Source of the DNA: Polaromonas sp. YR568
GTDB taxonomy: Bacteria; Pseudomonadota; Gammaproteobacteria; Burkholderiales; Burkholderiaceae_C
Reading direction: 5' to 3'
Assembly: GCF_900116715.1 (NCBI RefSeq)
Contig: NZ_FPBM01000003.1
Location: 372,001 to 436,000, forward strand
Length of the DNA: 64,000 nucleotides
Of the stretch, positions 45,937 through 55,233 are shown one piece after another. Within the stretch, counting starts at the first letter, position 1. The number at the start of each line of letters is the position of its first letter. The notes beneath the pieces are model-generated. The model was not told the DNA's origin and did not search any database. It worked only from the letters and a program-made list of their open reading frames with translations. The position numbers and the translations under genes are program-made.

Positions 45937-45975
45937 ATAAAAAAAGCCACCCCGGGTTTCCCCGAGGCGGCTTTT
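45937..45975 (-). terminator. Intrinsic terminator after porin 1
   Basis: On the minus strand AAAAGCCGCC and its near-complement form a long stem with a GGGGAAACCC tip, followed by a T-run. About 100 bp covering this terminator and the porin 3' end is nearly the same as at 47473-47570. Confidence 0.85.
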
Positions 45976-46013
45976 GGATTCTCATAAGAAACTGGCGTTA
46001 GGCCAGCTTCAAA

Positions 46014-47186
46014 TTAGAACGTGTGGCGAATACCAGCTGCGTACGTGGTGGTACGGGTGATGTTGCTCAGAGGAGCGAGAGCCATGGTGTTGCTAGCAAC
46101 ATTCTCATAGTTCTTCGTGCTCACAGCACCAACGTACAGGGTCGAACGCTTGCTCAGAGAGTACAGAGCCTGGACGCCCCAGCCAGTGCTGGAACCCAGA
46201 TCGTCACCCTTGGAGCGTGCATAGCCAGCGCTCAGGGTCGTAGCGCCGAGAGGCACTGCAACGCTCAAGCTGTACTCTTTTTGTGCGCCCAGTTCGTGAG
46301 CAGCGGTAGGAACACCGTTTGCGCCGAAGGTGGTGATGACGTCCTTGAACTTGGCGCGGTTGGCACCGAAGCCGACTTTGGCAACGCCGAAGTCATAAGA
46401 AACGTTCAGCAGCGTGTTGACCAGAGCAGGCTTGGTCGTGGCGGTGCGTGCAGCGCCTTCAGATTGGTAGCCGCCGGAGATCAGCAGAGGACCATTTGCG
46501 TAACGCAGGTTAGCGGAAACCGTGTTGCTTGCGCTCACAGCTGCGGTCTTGTCTTCGCCGAAGGCGTACATGAACGAGCCGGTGAAGCCACCGAAGTTAG
46601 GCGAAACGTACTTGATGCTGTTGTTGAAACGGGTGTTGAAACCAACCCAGGTCACGTGAGCGCCAGAGCCGTTGCCGTTGTGGTTCAGCAGAACAGCGTT
46701 ACCAGCCAGCGTGCCGATAGCAGCAGCTTGAGCGGTGGAGAAGCCGTTGTTGGTGTTCGAAGGATCGAACAGGGTAGCAGCCATCATGGCGTGGTCAGCA
46801 GACACGTCATCATAGGAGCTGGAGTTACGGCCGATGGTCACAGCGCCGAAGCCGCTGGAGATACCCACGTTGGCGCGACGGCCAAACAGCAGGCCGCCTT
46901 GAGCGGAAGAACCAGCGTCAAGGTTGATACCGCTTTCGAGGTTACCGATGACAGCCATGCCGCCGCCGATGTCTTCGCTGAAGCGAATGCCCCAACGCGA
47001 ACCGTTCAGGCCGCCGGAGTCAATTTTGGCTTGGGAGAGGCCAGAGATCGTAGCGCCGGTGACCTGGTTGGTCTTGTAGCTACCGATGTTGGCGTCGAGC
47101 AGACCGTAGATGGTCACGGTCGACTGAGCTTGTGCTGCACCAGCCATCGCGCCGAGTGCGGCCAAAGCGATAAGGGTCTTTTTCAT
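46014..47186 (-). CDS. Outer-membrane porin 1 (Omp32-like)
   Basis: A trimeric general porin of the betaproteobacterial Omp32 type. The start ATG 47186 gives signal peptide MKKTLIALAALGAMAGAAQAQ and a 390-residue precursor; the frame upstream is not coding-like. STVTIYGLLDANIG is the first barrel strand, SRWGIRFSEDIGGGMAVIGNLESG the second and third, LFGRRANVGISSGFGAVTIGRNSS is the eyelet-strand region, and the end GIRHTF is the porin terminal phenylalanine. It is in tandem with porin 2, on the same strand, with its own terminator. Confidence 0.93.
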   Translation of the reverse strand: MKKTLIALAALGAMAGAAQAQSTVTIYGLLDANIGSYKTNQVTGATISGLSQAKIDSGGLNGSRWGIRFSEDIGGGMAVIGNLESGINLDAGSSAQGGLLFGRRANVGISSGFGAVTIGRNSSSYDDVSADHAMMAATLFDPSNTNNGFSTAQAAAIGTLAGNAVLLNHNGNGSGAHVTWVGFNTRFNNSIKYVSPNFGGFTGSFMYAFGEDKTAAVSASNTVSANLRYANGPLLISGGYQSEGAARTATTKPALVNTLLNVSYDFGVAKVGFGANRAKFKDVITTFGANGVPTAAHELGAQKEYSLSVAVPLGATTLSAGYARSKGDDLGSSTGWGVQALYSLSKRSTLYVGAVSTKNYENVASNTMALAPLSNITRTTTYAAGIRHTF

Positions 47187-47545
47187 TGAGAGTTTCTCCA
47201 AGGTTAAACATAGGGCTCCGGCACGGGGACCACTTCGGACTTGCATCTTCGTGGTTCCACCAGAGACCCGGGCCAACCCCCTTTCGGGAAGTTGGGTCTA
47301 TTGCACCAGACCCGACCGCGTTTCGCAAAGAAATCCTCCTAAAAACGCCCCATCCGTTGCACGCGTGCCACAACTCCTGGCAGGCAGTGGAAAAGAAACA
47401 ACGCCCATCAAAATCCAGGACTTATTGCCCCGAAAAACCCCTTTTTCAGATCTGCTTTAGGTCGATTCCATGAAAAAAGCCGCCCGGGTTTCCCCGAGGC
47501 GGCTTTTGGATTCTGATAAGAAACTGGCGTCAGGCCAGCTTCAAA
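47187..47545. other. Leader of porin 1 and 3' end of porin 2
   Basis: 359 bp. The left part must hold the porin 1 promoter and a leader with a GGAG-like ribosome site; the right part contains the porin 2 terminator. No other gene was seen. Confidence 0.6.
47473..47507 (-). terminator. Intrinsic terminator after porin 2
   Basis: AAAAGCCGCC and GGCGGCTTTT arms on the minus strand with a short GGGGAAACCC-like tip and T-run. It is a near duplicate of the porin 1 terminator. Confidence 0.85.
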
Positions 47546-48604
47546 TTAGAACGTGTGGCGAATACCAGCACCGTAGGTGGTGGTCTTGCGATCGGTCGCA
47601 GCGCCGGTTTCCTTGCCGGTTTGAACGCCAGCGTACAGGTTCGAACGCTTGGACAGCGCGTACAGAGCAGCCACACCGTAGCCGGTGCGCTTCAGGTCAG
47701 GCGCGCCTGCCAGCAGGGTGCTCTTGGAGCGGGCATAACCGCCGGACAGCGTCAGCGCGCTGCTCACAGGGAAGTCCAGACCGATCTGGTATTCCTTCGT
47801 CTTGTCTGCAGCCACACCGGTGATTGGGGTGACGCCATTCTTCACGTTGCCGTAGGCACCGAGCAGCTTGACCACGCCGAAATCATAGGAGCCGTTCAAC
47901 TGCGTGTACTTGATGGCAGTTGCAGCGCTGGTGGCTTTTTCGCTTTGGTAAGCCAGCGAAGCGCCGATAGGACCTGCTGCGTAAGCCACGTTAAAGCTGA
48001 TGATCTTGCCGGCGCCGACAGCGGCGGTTTTGTTTTCACCGAAGCTGTACATACCGGCAGCAGAGAAGCCGCTCAGGTTGGGGGTCTCGTAATAGATCGA
48101 GTTACCAGGACGGTCCTGGTAGTTGTTGCTGGCCCACACGCTGGTGGAAGGTGCAAAAATCAGCGAGTCGAAGTTGGCGGAGCCGGAACCCTTGACCATG
48201 TCATAAGGGGTCCACATCTTGCCGAGCTTCAGTTCACCGAAGCCGCCCGAAACGCCAAGCCATGACTGGCGGCCGAACACTGCCGTGGAAACCGCGGCGG
48301 TGTAGGGGTTGGTGTAGTTGTTGGCAGCGCCGGTGCTGGGGTCAAAGCCGGCTTCCAGCACGAAGTTGGCTTTCAAGCCGCCGCCGAGGTCTTCAGAACC
48401 CTTCAGGCCGAAACGGCTGGTCTGCAGACCACCACCGCTACCGGAGAAAGGGTGTGGAACGTTCACGCCGGTGCGGCTGATGTTGTTGTCCTTCACGGTA
48501 CCAACCCATGCGTCCACAAGGCCGTAAATGGTCACGGTGGATTGCGCAGAGGCAACGCCGGAAACGGCCAATACGGCCAGAGCAACTAGGCTTTTCTTCA
48601 TCAT
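47546..48604 (-). CDS. Outer-membrane porin 2 (Omp32-like)
   Basis: A 352-residue porin precursor starting MMKKSLVALAVLAVSGVASA. STVTIYGLVDAWVG, SRFGLKGSEDLGGGLKANFVLEAGF, FGRQSWLGVSGGFGELKLGKMWTPYD and the final GAGIRHTF match the same 16-strand family as porin 1. It lies upstream of porin 1 on the same strand. Its last 15 residues and the following 50 noncoding bases are almost the same as in porin 1, so the two genes share a recent common origin or exchange sequence at their 3' ends. Confidence 0.93.
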   Translation of the reverse strand: MMKKSLVALAVLAVSGVASAQSTVTIYGLVDAWVGTVKDNNISRTGVNVPHPFSGSGGGLQTSRFGLKGSEDLGGGLKANFVLEAGFDPSTGAANNYTNPYTAAVSTAVFGRQSWLGVSGGFGELKLGKMWTPYDMVKGSGSANFDSLIFAPSTSVWASNNYQDRPGNSIYYETPNLSGFSAAGMYSFGENKTAAVGAGKIISFNVAYAAGPIGASLAYQSEKATSAATAIKYTQLNGSYDFGVVKLLGAYGNVKNGVTPITGVAADKTKEYQIGLDFPVSSALTLSGGYARSKSTLLAGAPDLKRTGYGVAALYALSKRSNLYAGVQTGKETGAATDRKTTTYGAGIRHTF

Positions 48605-49339
48605 TAGGAATCTCCAAAAAGGTGGGAAAACAAGCACATTACGAAACACTTTTTAAAGGGCTCTCCGGTCAACCCTGATTCGATTTAACCAAACCGTCAC
48701 AAATTAGACCTCACCCTTGACGCTTCATTAGCAACTTTCATACCCAAGTGTTGGCGCCCAACGACACATCCCGCTTATTGGGCCTTGCCAGCCTTGCGAA
48801 CACTCATTAGGTGCATTCAAAACACACCCAAATGGCGCATTTTTCGCGCACATGCATCATCTTGGTGAATACGTTTTTATCCATACGCGCACACGCAACG
48901 CCGATGCGAACCCTCGGACCGCAGCACGAGCCAAATCTGCGCTTCTGAAGAATCCGTTGCGTTGTGGTCCGCAGGATGTGGCTCGCTTACCACGCGAGAT
49001 AAAAAATAGAGCTGAAGCCCTAAGAGGCGCTCACGCACCAGCAAAGCGCTTTAAGTCGACTGCCCCATTGAAGCGCAGGCGTCATTGCCCCAGAGGGCGC
49101 AGAGAGGGAAGAGGCCGATTTATCCCGAATTTTTCGAGGGCTCGCCTCGAGACAAAAACCTCGGGTTTTCCCCTGTCGCGAAAGTGATACCCCCCGTATT
49201 CACACTCTTTACGCCTGGCAACATCACCATTAATCTTCCCTTCACAGAGATGGCCTGCAGGGTAATGACAGGCGTCCAGATGTCCTGTTTATCCAACAGC
49301 TTCCCTTTATCAATTTCAATGACAACTCCTGGAGACTCC
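48605..49339. other. Long intergenic region between divergent porins
   Basis: 735 bp with lower GC than its surroundings. It must carry the promoters of porin 2 (minus) and porin 3 (plus). I saw no convincing ORF, repeat or terminator. A frame at 48852-49187 has poor coding character and an arginine/alanine-rich product, and is not called. Confidence 0.5.
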
Positions 49340-50611
49340 ATGAAAAAACTGACCCTCGTTGCAACTGCGATCATGGGACTTTTGTCCACCTCGGCTGCCA
49401 TGGCACAAAGCACCGTGACCGTCTACGGCATTCTTGATGCAGGTTTCAACCACGTGAGTGGTCTGCGCCAAGGTTCCGTGAGCACGATCGCCAGCGGCAT
49501 CATGGAAGGTTCGCGCTTCGGCCTGCGCGGCTCCGAAGACATCGGTGGCGGCTACAAAGCCATCTTCACCCTTGAAAACCGTCTCGAACTGGACACCGGC
49601 GCCGTCTCGAACCGCCCGAACTCCGGCACCCAGATGCCTGACCGCGTGGCGACCTCGGTGGCTGCCGGCGTTGCGGGCCTTCCCATTCCGGTGGCAACCC
49701 GCGATGCACTGATCACCGGCGTCAATAACACGCTCGCCACCGGCGCATTCGGCGTGAACCTGACCAACAACCTGTTTGACCGCCAGGCCTATGTCGGTCT
49801 GGTGACTCCCGTCGGCGCCATCACGCTTGGCCGTCAATACACGCCCGGCTACCTGGTCGCCGCACAGTTTGACGCTTCGCAGACCCAGTCCAGCCTGGCC
49901 GCCGGTCAGGTCGCCAGCCTGCCTGCTGCATTCGACATTCGCCTGAGCAACACGATTCAGTACGCGATCCAGACCAGCGGCGTCACGGCCTTGCTGATGT
50001 ACGGCGCGGGTGAAGTCGCAGGCAACAGCTCCGCAGGCCGCTTCTGGGGTGGCATGGTCACTTACAAGGGCGACGGTTTCTCGCTGGGCTATGGCCACAA
50101 CGGCAAGAACAATGAGCTCGGCCAGAAATCTCTGACCAACGACCTCATTGGCGGCACGGTCGATATCGGCCCCGGCACCTTGTACGGTCAGTACGCCACG
50201 ATCAAGGACGACAATCCAAGCGGCATTTCCACGATTGGCTCTTCCGTCCAGACCACCACCGGCAGCGCAGTTATCGGTGCAGCATTCCAGAATGCCTACA
50301 ACGCGGCCTTCCGTCAGGACGCCAGGCTGGCGCACATCGGCTACAGGCTCACCACCGGCCCACACACCTGGGTCGTCGCCTACAACCGCCTGGACGACAA
50401 GCGCGCTGTGAACGCCGATACCAATTCCTACGGCTTCACCTACACCTACGCACTGTCCAAGCGCACCAACCTGAACGCTGTTTTGACCCGCTTCGACAAC
50501 AAGGGCCAAGGCCAGGTTGCTCCCGGCGGCAATGGCTTCCTGGGCGGCGTGACGTCGGCAGCCGGTGTTGGCTCCACCAACATCGCCCTCGGTATCCGTC
50601 ACACGTTCTAA
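49340..50611 (+). CDS. Outer-membrane porin 3 (Omp32-like)
   Basis: A 423-residue porin precursor. ATG 49340 with GGAG seven bases before it gives signal MKKLTLVATAIMGLLSTSAAMAQ. STVTVYGILDAGFN, SRFGLRGSEDIGGGYKAIFTLENR, the FDRQAYVGLVTPVGAITLGRQYTPGY block and the end NIALGIRHTF are typical. It is longer than porins 1 and 2 by an Ala/Val/Gly-rich insert near 90-145 between the early strands, probably an enlarged loop. It is divergent from porin 2 and has its own terminator. Confidence 0.93.
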   Translation: MKKLTLVATAIMGLLSTSAAMAQSTVTVYGILDAGFNHVSGLRQGSVSTIASGIMEGSRFGLRGSEDIGGGYKAIFTLENRLELDTGAVSNRPNSGTQMPDRVATSVAAGVAGLPIPVATRDALITGVNNTLATGAFGVNLTNNLFDRQAYVGLVTPVGAITLGRQYTPGYLVAAQFDASQTQSSLAAGQVASLPAAFDIRLSNTIQYAIQTSGVTALLMYGAGEVAGNSSAGRFWGGMVTYKGDGFSLGYGHNGKNNELGQKSLTNDLIGGTVDIGPGTLYGQYATIKDDNPSGISTIGSSVQTTTGSAVIGAAFQNAYNAAFRQDARLAHIGYRLTTGPHTWVVAYNRLDDKRAVNADTNSYGFTYTYALSKRTNLNAVLTRFDNKGQGQVAPGGNGFLGGVTSAAGVGSTNIALGIRHTF

Positions 50612-50651
50612 ATCAGGGCATCGCCTGGATTCAACCCCGGGCCTGTTTTGC

Positions 50652-50678
50652 AAAAGCCCCCTTGCGGGGGCTTTTTTT
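50652..50678 (+). terminator. Intrinsic terminator after porin 3
   Basis: AAAAGCCCCC and GGGGGCTTTT arms with a TTGC-type loop are followed by TTTTTTT. It ends the porin 3 transcript about 40 bases after the stop and lies before coq7. Confidence 0.9.
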
Positions 50679-50720
50679 ATGGGCGTTCCCATGCGGCAAG
50701 TCCGGCGCTAACATGGCGTC

Positions 50721-51350
50721 ATGACCACTGCACTGGATACCGCACTGAACGCCGCCGACGGCGCCTTGCGCACGCTCTTTGCCACCCCGCACGCCAGCCG
50801 GCCCTGCCCGACTGTCCCCAGTGAGAAAACCGAACTCGCCCTGCAAGACAAGGCGCTGTCGGGCGCACTGATGCGGGTCAATCATGTCGGGGAAGTCTGC
50901 GCGCAGGCCTTGTACGCAGCGCAGGCGCTGGGCACCCGTGACCCAGCCTTGCGCGAGCACTTCCTGGAAGCCAGCCGCGAAGAGGGCGACCACCTGGCCT
51001 GGACCAAAAACCGGCTGGACGAGCTTGGCGCACGCCCTTCCCTGCTCAACCCGCTCTGGTATGCCGGCGCCTTTGGCCTGGGCCTGGTGGCCAGCCGGCT
51101 GGGCGACCGCCTGAGCCTGGGCTTTGTGGTGGAGACGGAGCGCCAGGTCGAGGCGCATCTGGCCAGCCACCTGGAGCGCCTTCCCCTGGGTGACCATGAG
51201 TCGCGCGCCATCGTGGCCCAGATGAAAGACGACGAAGCCCTGCATGCGCGTGAAGCCGAGCAGGCCGGCGCCCTGCAGTTGCCCGAGCCCGTCAAAGCGC
51301 TCATGCGGTCGGCGGCTCGCGTCATGACGACGACGGCGCACTACATCTGA
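50721..51350 (+). CDS. coq7: Ubiquinone biosynthesis hydroxylase Coq7
   Basis: A di-iron enzyme that hydroxylates demethoxyubiquinone in the late ubiquinone pathway at the inner membrane. The 209 residues show the first metal motif in [20 protein letters not shown] (Glu near 60), [19 protein letters not shown] for the EXXH (near 90), [14 protein letters not shown] and [17 protein letters not shown] for the second half. The length matches the bacterial Coq7 group, which replaces UbiF in many betaproteobacteria. It has a short own leader after the porin 3 terminator. Confidence 0.95.
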   Translation: MTTALDTALNAADGALRTLFATPHASRPCPTVPSEKTELALQDKALSGALMRVNHVGEVCAQALYAAQALGTRDPALREHFLEASREEGDHLAWTKNRLDELGARPSLLNPLWYAGAFGLGLVASRLGDRLSLGFVVETERQVEAHLASHLERLPLGDHESRAIVAQMKDDEALHAREAEQAGALQLPEPVKALMRSAARVMTTTAHYI

Positions 51351-51398
51351 ATCTGGTCCCGGCGCCTTTTCAAGGCCCCGCTTCAGCCCATTAAGCAG

Positions 51399-51449
51399 CC
51401 GCTATTGATTTAGCAGCTGCTTACGCTCTATTTCATTGGCCTGCGGGCC
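51399..51449 (+). repeat. 51-bp dispersed repeat, copy 5 (convergent coq7/osmC gap)
   Basis: The copy reads CCGCTATTGATTTAGCAG, then CTGCTTACGC, and ends in the perfect palindrome TTGGCC-TGCG-GGCCAA. It sits between the convergent ends of coq7 and the OsmC gene and aligns without gaps to the other copies. Confidence 0.85.
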
Positions 51450-51459
51450 AAAAACACCC

Positions 51460-51918
51460 TCAAACCTCGATAACTTCAAAGGTCGTGGTGATCTCTGCCG
51501 TCTTGGCCAGCATGATGGTGGCCGAGCAATACTTGTCGTGGCTCATGTTGATGGCGCGCTCGACAACACCGACAGCCAGGCCGCGCCCCGTCACCACAAA
51601 ATGCATGTGAATCTTGGTGAACACCTTGGGGTCCGTCGGCGCCCTTTCGGCGTTCAGCTTCACCGAACAGGTCCGCACATCCTGGCGGCCACGCTTGAGG
51701 ATCAGCACCACGTCATACGCGGTGCAGCCGCCTGCCCCCGCCAGCACGGTTTCCATGGGCCGGGGCGCCAGGTTGGCGCCGCCGTTTTCGGGTTTGTCGG
51801 CGTCAGGCGCGCCATCCATCATCAGCGTGTGGCCGCTGCCCGTCTCGGCGAGAAAACTCATGCTGGAAGGAGACCCTGTCGTGGCACCGTTGCCCGTCCA
51901 GCTCACCGTGCATTCCAT
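51460..51918 (-). CDS. OsmC family peroxiredoxin-like protein
   Basis: A 152-residue cytoplasmic OsmC/Ohr-fold protein, a family that reduces organic hydroperoxides with two cysteines. The first cysteine is in VLAGAGGCTAYDVVLIL (near 65) and the second in SHDKYCSATIMLAKTAEI (near 130). It resembles the YhfA/OsmC-like subgroup, in which peroxidase activity is not always shown. It is convergent with coq7, with a copy of the dispersed repeat between them, and divergent from the candidate small RNA. Confidence 0.9.
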   Translation of the reverse strand: MECTVSWTGNGATTGSPSSMSFLAETGSGHTLMMDGAPDADKPENGGANLAPRPMETVLAGAGGCTAYDVVLILKRGRQDVRTCSVKLNAERAPTDPKVFTKIHMHFVVTGRGLAVGVVERAINMSHDKYCSATIMLAKTAEITTTFEVIEV

Positions 51919-51988
51919 AACTTCCGCTCCTTATGCATAAAATTAATAACTAAAACCGTGAAAAATGTCGAATTTGCGCCACAGAATA

Positions 51989-52018
51989 TTGTGCAGCGCA
52001 ACATCACCACGCTATACT
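51989..52018 (+). promoter_or_regulatory. Promoter before the candidate small RNA
   Basis: TATACT at 52013-52018 is a good -10 box, and TTGTGC at 51989-51994 lies 18 bases before it. Transcription would begin near 52025. Confidence 0.5.
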
Positions 52019-52024
52019 GAAATC

Positions 52025-52162
52025 ATCGCATCATTACTGATTGCCTTCGAATCACAAGGTATTCAAGGACTCAAAGCAAAGTATTGATTGCACCGGTTGT
52101 CTCCTCCACCTCCTCTAAGGGTGGATTTACAGGCCCAGACTGCAAAGTCTGGGCCTTTTTTC
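52025..52162 (+). ncRNA. Candidate small RNA or leader RNA upstream of ilvA
   Basis: Between a recognisable promoter and a perfect intrinsic terminator lie about 135 bases with no ATG frame. Predicted folds: TGATT-GCCTTCG-AATCA (52038-52054), TCCACC-TCCTCTAAG-GGTGGA (52105-52125) with an anti-Shine-Dalgarno-like TCCTC in the loop, and the terminator stem AGGCCCAGACT/AGTCTGGGCCT (52131-52156) followed by six T. It could be a free sRNA or an attenuator for ilvA, which starts 136 bases later. No upstream segment pairs with the terminator arm, which argues against classic attenuation. A TTG-started frame ending in CTC CTC CAC CTC CTC is present, but has no ribosome site. Confidence 0.45.
52131..52162 (+). 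terminator. Intrinsic terminator before ilvA
   Basis: AGGCCCAGACT-GCAA-AGTCTGGGCCT, an 11-bp perfect stem with tetraloop, followed by TTTTTT. It is about 136 bases before the ilvA start. Confidence 0.9.
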
Positions 52163-52297
52163 TTGCCCGTCCCGATTTCCTGATTTTCGCGGCAGGCTTG
52201 CGCCGCACCCAGAGGGCTTCTACGGTGAATACCGGCAGATTCCGGCACCTTCGTGCGTTTTCCGTGCCCCACTATGATGTCAGGCTGCGAGAAAACC

Positions 52298-53896
52298 ATG
52301 CCCACCCCCACCAAAACCGCCACACACCGCCCCAAAACCGCCGGCAAACCGCTGCAGCCCGCTGACTACCTGAAGAAGATTTTGACCGCGCGTGTCTACG
52401 ACGTGGCAGTTGAATCCAACCTCGAGCCCGCCAAAAACTTGGGCCTGCGCCTGAAAAACACCGTGCTGCTCAAGCGCGAAGACCAGCAGCCGGTGTTCAG
52501 CTTCAAGCTGCGCGGCGCCTACAACAAGATGGCCCACCTGAGCCCAGCCCAGCTCAAGAAAGGCGTGATCTGCGCCTCGGCCGGCAACCATGCGCAAGGC
52601 GTCGCCCTCAGCGCGCAAAAGCTGGGCACACGCGCCGTCATCGTCATGCCCACCACCACGCCGCAGCTCAAGGTCGACGCAGTCCGTGCCTGGGGCGGCG
52701 AGGTCGTACTCCACGGTGACAGCTATTCAGACGCCTACGGCCATGCCGTGGTGCTGGAGAAAAAACAGGGCCTGACCTTTGTGCACCCGTTCGACGACCC
52801 CGATGTCATCGCCGGCCAGGGCACGATTGCGATGGAAATCCTCATGCAGCTGCAAAGCCTGGGCTCCAGCCGGCTCGATGCGGTGTTTGTGGCCATAGGC
52901 GGCGGCGGCTTGATCTCCGGCGTGGCCAACTACATCAAGGCCGTGCGGCCCGAGATCAAGGTCATCGGCGTGCAGATGAACGACTCCGACGCCATGATGC
53001 AGTCGGTCACCGCGAAAAAACGCGTGACCCTGAGCGACGTCGGCCTTTTTGCCGACGGCACCGCCGTCAAGCTGGTGGGCGAAGAAACCTTCCGCATCAG
53101 CCGCGAGCTGGTCGATGAATTCATCACCGTCGACACCGATGCGGTCTGCGCCGCCATCAAGGATATTTTTGTCGACACGCGCAGCATCGTCGAGCCCTCC
53201 GGCGCAATGGCCGTGGCCGCCATCAAGCAATACGTGGCCGAGCACAAAACCAAAGGCGAAACCTACGCCGCGATTTTGTGCGGCGCCAACATGAACTTCG
53301 ACCGCCTGCGCTTTGTCGCCGAGCGCGCCGAGGTCGGTGAAGAGCGCGAAGCCCTGTTCGCCGTGACGATTCCCGAAGAGCGCGGCAGCTTCCGGCGTTT
53401 TTGCGAAGTGATTGGCGACCTGCCCGGCGGCACGCGCAGCGTGACCGAGTTCAACTACCGCATCAACGATGACGCCAAAGCCCATGTCTTTGTGGGCCTG
53501 ACTACCTCCACCAAAGGCGAGAGCAGCAAGATCGCCGCGAATTTCTCGCGCCACGGTTTCAAGGCGCTGGACCTCACGCATGACGAGCTCGCCAAGGAGC
53601 ACATCCGCCACATGGTGGGCGGGCACAGCGCGCTGTCCAAAGACGAGCGCCTCTTGCGCTTCATCTTCCCCGAGCGCCCCGGCGCGCTGATGAAGTTCCT
53701 CTCCAGCATGCGGCCGGGCTGGAATATCAGCCTCTTTCACTACCGCAACCAGGGCGCCGACTACGGCCGCATCCTGGTGGGCCTGCAGGTGCCCAAGGCC
53801 GACAACAAGGCCTTCAAGGACTTTCTCGACACGCTCGGCTACCCTCACGTCGAGGAAACTGCCAACCCGGTCTACCGGCTGTTTCTGCAAAGCTAA
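52298..53896 (+). CDS. ilvA: Threonine ammonia-lyase, biosynthetic (threonine deaminase)
   Basis: IlvA makes 2-oxobutanoate from threonine, the first step of isoleucine synthesis, using PLP. The PLP lysine is in VFSFKLRGAYNKM (near 66), with SAGNHAQGVALSA for the substrate loop and GGGGLISGVANY for the phosphate. After about residue 335 come two ACT-like regulatory domains (EEREALFAVTIPEERGSFRRF and ERLLRFIFPERPGALMKFLSSM), so it is the feedback-inhibited form. I start at ATG 52298 (532 residues); the frame has further ATGs up to 52274. It lies downstream of the candidate RNA. Confidence 0.96.
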   Translation: MPTPTKTATHRPKTAGKPLQPADYLKKILTARVYDVAVESNLEPAKNLGLRLKNTVLLKREDQQPVFSFKLRGAYNKMAHLSPAQLKKGVICASAGNHAQGVALSAQKLGTRAVIVMPTTTPQLKVDAVRAWGGEVVLHGDSYSDAYGHAVVLEKKQGLTFVHPFDDPDVIAGQGTIAMEILMQLQSLGSSRLDAVFVAIGGGGLISGVANYIKAVRPEIKVIGVQMNDSDAMMQSVTAKKRVTLSDVGLFADGTAVKLVGEETFRISRELVDEFITVDTDAVCAAIKDIFVDTRSIVEPSGAMAVAAIKQYVAEHKTKGETYAAILCGANMNFDRLRFVAERAEVGEEREALFAVTIPEERGSFRRFCEVIGDLPGGTRSVTEFNYRINDDAKAHVFVGLTTSTKGESSKIAANFSRHGFKALDLTHDELAKEHIRHMVGGHSALSKDERLLRFIFPERPGALMKFLSSMRPGWNISLFHYRNQGADYGRILVGLQVPKADNKAFKDFLDTLGYPHVEETANPVYRLFLQS

Positions 53897-53935
53897 CTGC
53901 AAAGTTAACGCCAAAGCTGAGCCGCCACACACGCC

Positions 53936-54199
53936 ATGAGCCCACAGGCCGCAGCCCCGACTACACCCGCTCTGGCCAACACCTCGGTGTGCCCCCGCTG
54001 CGGCGCCGGCCTGCGCTGCGGCATGGTGGCGGGCGACGCCGAATGCTGGTGCGTCAAGCTGCCGCACATCATGCCCTTGCCCTCCGAACGAACCCCGCAA
54101 GCGGAAGGCAGCGCGCTGTCATGCTTCTGCCCCGCCTGCCTCAAGCAAATCACCGATGAACGCTCCCGACTTTCCGCCCGCTCGCCTGCCGGTGATTGA
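53936..54199 (+). CDS. Cysteine-rich CWC family small protein
   Basis: An 87-residue protein with [25 protein letters not shown] and [10 protein letters not shown], the pattern of the cysteine-rich CWC family (four or more Cys pairs, probable zinc binding). Function is unknown. The C-terminal end overlaps the start of cobT by about 44 bases in another frame, so it may be cotranslated with the cobalamin genes. Homologues in related bacteria are often found beside metabolic operons without known role. Confidence 0.75.
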   Translation: MSPQAAAPTTPALANTSVCPRCGAGLRCGMVAGDAECWCVKLPHIMPLPSERTPQAEGSALSCFCPACLKQITDERSRLSARSPAGD

Positions 54200-55217
54200 A
54201 CCGACTGCCAACCTCCCGCTGGAGGCGAAGCTGCGGCACAAGATAGACCACAAGACCAAGCCCCTGGGTGCGCTCGGCCGCCTGGAAAGCCTGGCGCTGC
54301 AACTGGGCCTGATCCAGCAGAACGAAACCATCGCGCTGCGCGAGCCGCAAATGGTGGTGTTCGCAGCCGACCACGGCATTGCCGCCGAAGGCGTATCGGC
54401 CTTTCCGCAGGCCGTCACCGTGCAGATGGTGGGCAATATGCTGGCCGGCGGCGCGGCCATCAATGTGTTCGCGCGCCAGCACGGCTTTGCGCTGCAAGTC
54501 GTAGACGCCGGCGTGGCTGCCGACCTTGGGCCGCATCCGCAACTGCTGCAGCGCAAGATTGCCCACGGCACCCGCAATATTCGCCATGAACCCGCCATGA
54601 CACCCAAGCAGGCGCAGGCCGCATTGCAGGCTGGCATGGACATCGTGAAGAACCTGCCCGGCAACGTAGTGGCCTTCGGCGAAATGGGCATCGCCAACAC
54701 CTCCGCCGCAGCCCTGTTGTTTGCGCGCCTGGCCGGTGTCGGCATAGACGACGCCACCGGCCGCGGCACCGGCCTGGATGACACGCAACTCGCCCACAAG
54801 CGCCAGGTGCTGGCGGCCGCGCTGGCCCGCCATGCCGGCGCGACGCAGCCCCTGGATGTGCTGGCCGCCCTGGGCGGTTTTGAAATCGCCATGATGGCCG
54901 GCGCCATGCTGCAGGCCGCGAGTGAGCGCCGCGTGGTGCTGGTCGACGGCTTTATCGCCGGTGCGGCCGCGCTGGTGGCGCGCGCACTGTCACCGGCCGT
55001 CCACGACTACCTGGTGTTTTGCCACCAGGGCGACGAACACGGCCATCGCCTGCTGCTGGCCCACCTCAAGGCACAGCCGCTGCTGGCGCTGGATCTTCGC
55101 CTGGGCGAAGGCACGGGCGCGCTGCTGGCCTGGCCGTTGCTGCAATCGGCCGCCGGCTTCCTCCATGAGATGGCCAGTTTCGAATCCGCCGGCGTGAGCA
55201 ACAAGGAAGGCACGTAA
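54156..55217 (+). CDS. cobT: Nicotinate-nucleotide--dimethylbenzimidazole phosphoribosyltransferase
   Basis: CobT makes alpha-ribazole phosphate for the lower ligand of cobalamin. The 353 residues include [75 protein letters not shown] and [14 protein letters not shown], all typical; the C-terminal [21 protein letters not shown] holds the catalytic glutamate. It overlaps the end of the CWC gene and is followed by cobS 16 bp later. With cobC it forms the set for nucleotide loop assembly. Confidence 0.96.
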   Translation: MNAPDFPPARLPVIEPTANLPLEAKLRHKIDHKTKPLGALGRLESLALQLGLIQQNETIALREPQMVVFAADHGIAAEGVSAFPQAVTVQMVGNMLAGGAAINVFARQHGFALQVVDAGVAADLGPHPQLLQRKIAHGTRNIRHEPAMTPKQAQAALQAGMDIVKNLPGNVVAFGEMGIANTSAAALLFARLAGVGIDDATGRGTGLDDTQLAHKRQVLAAALARHAGATQPLDVLAALGGFEIAMMAGAMLQAASERRVVLVDGFIAGAAALVARALSPAVHDYLVFCHQGDEHGHRLLLAHLKAQPLLALDLRLGEGTGALLAWPLLQSAAGFLHEMASFESAGVSNKEGT

Positions 55218-55233
55218 ATCGCGTGACAGCCGC

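Noticed and set aside
48852..49187. 111-codon frame between porins 2 and 3
   Set aside because: Arg/Ala-rich product, no ribosome site and no family resemblance; more likely control region.
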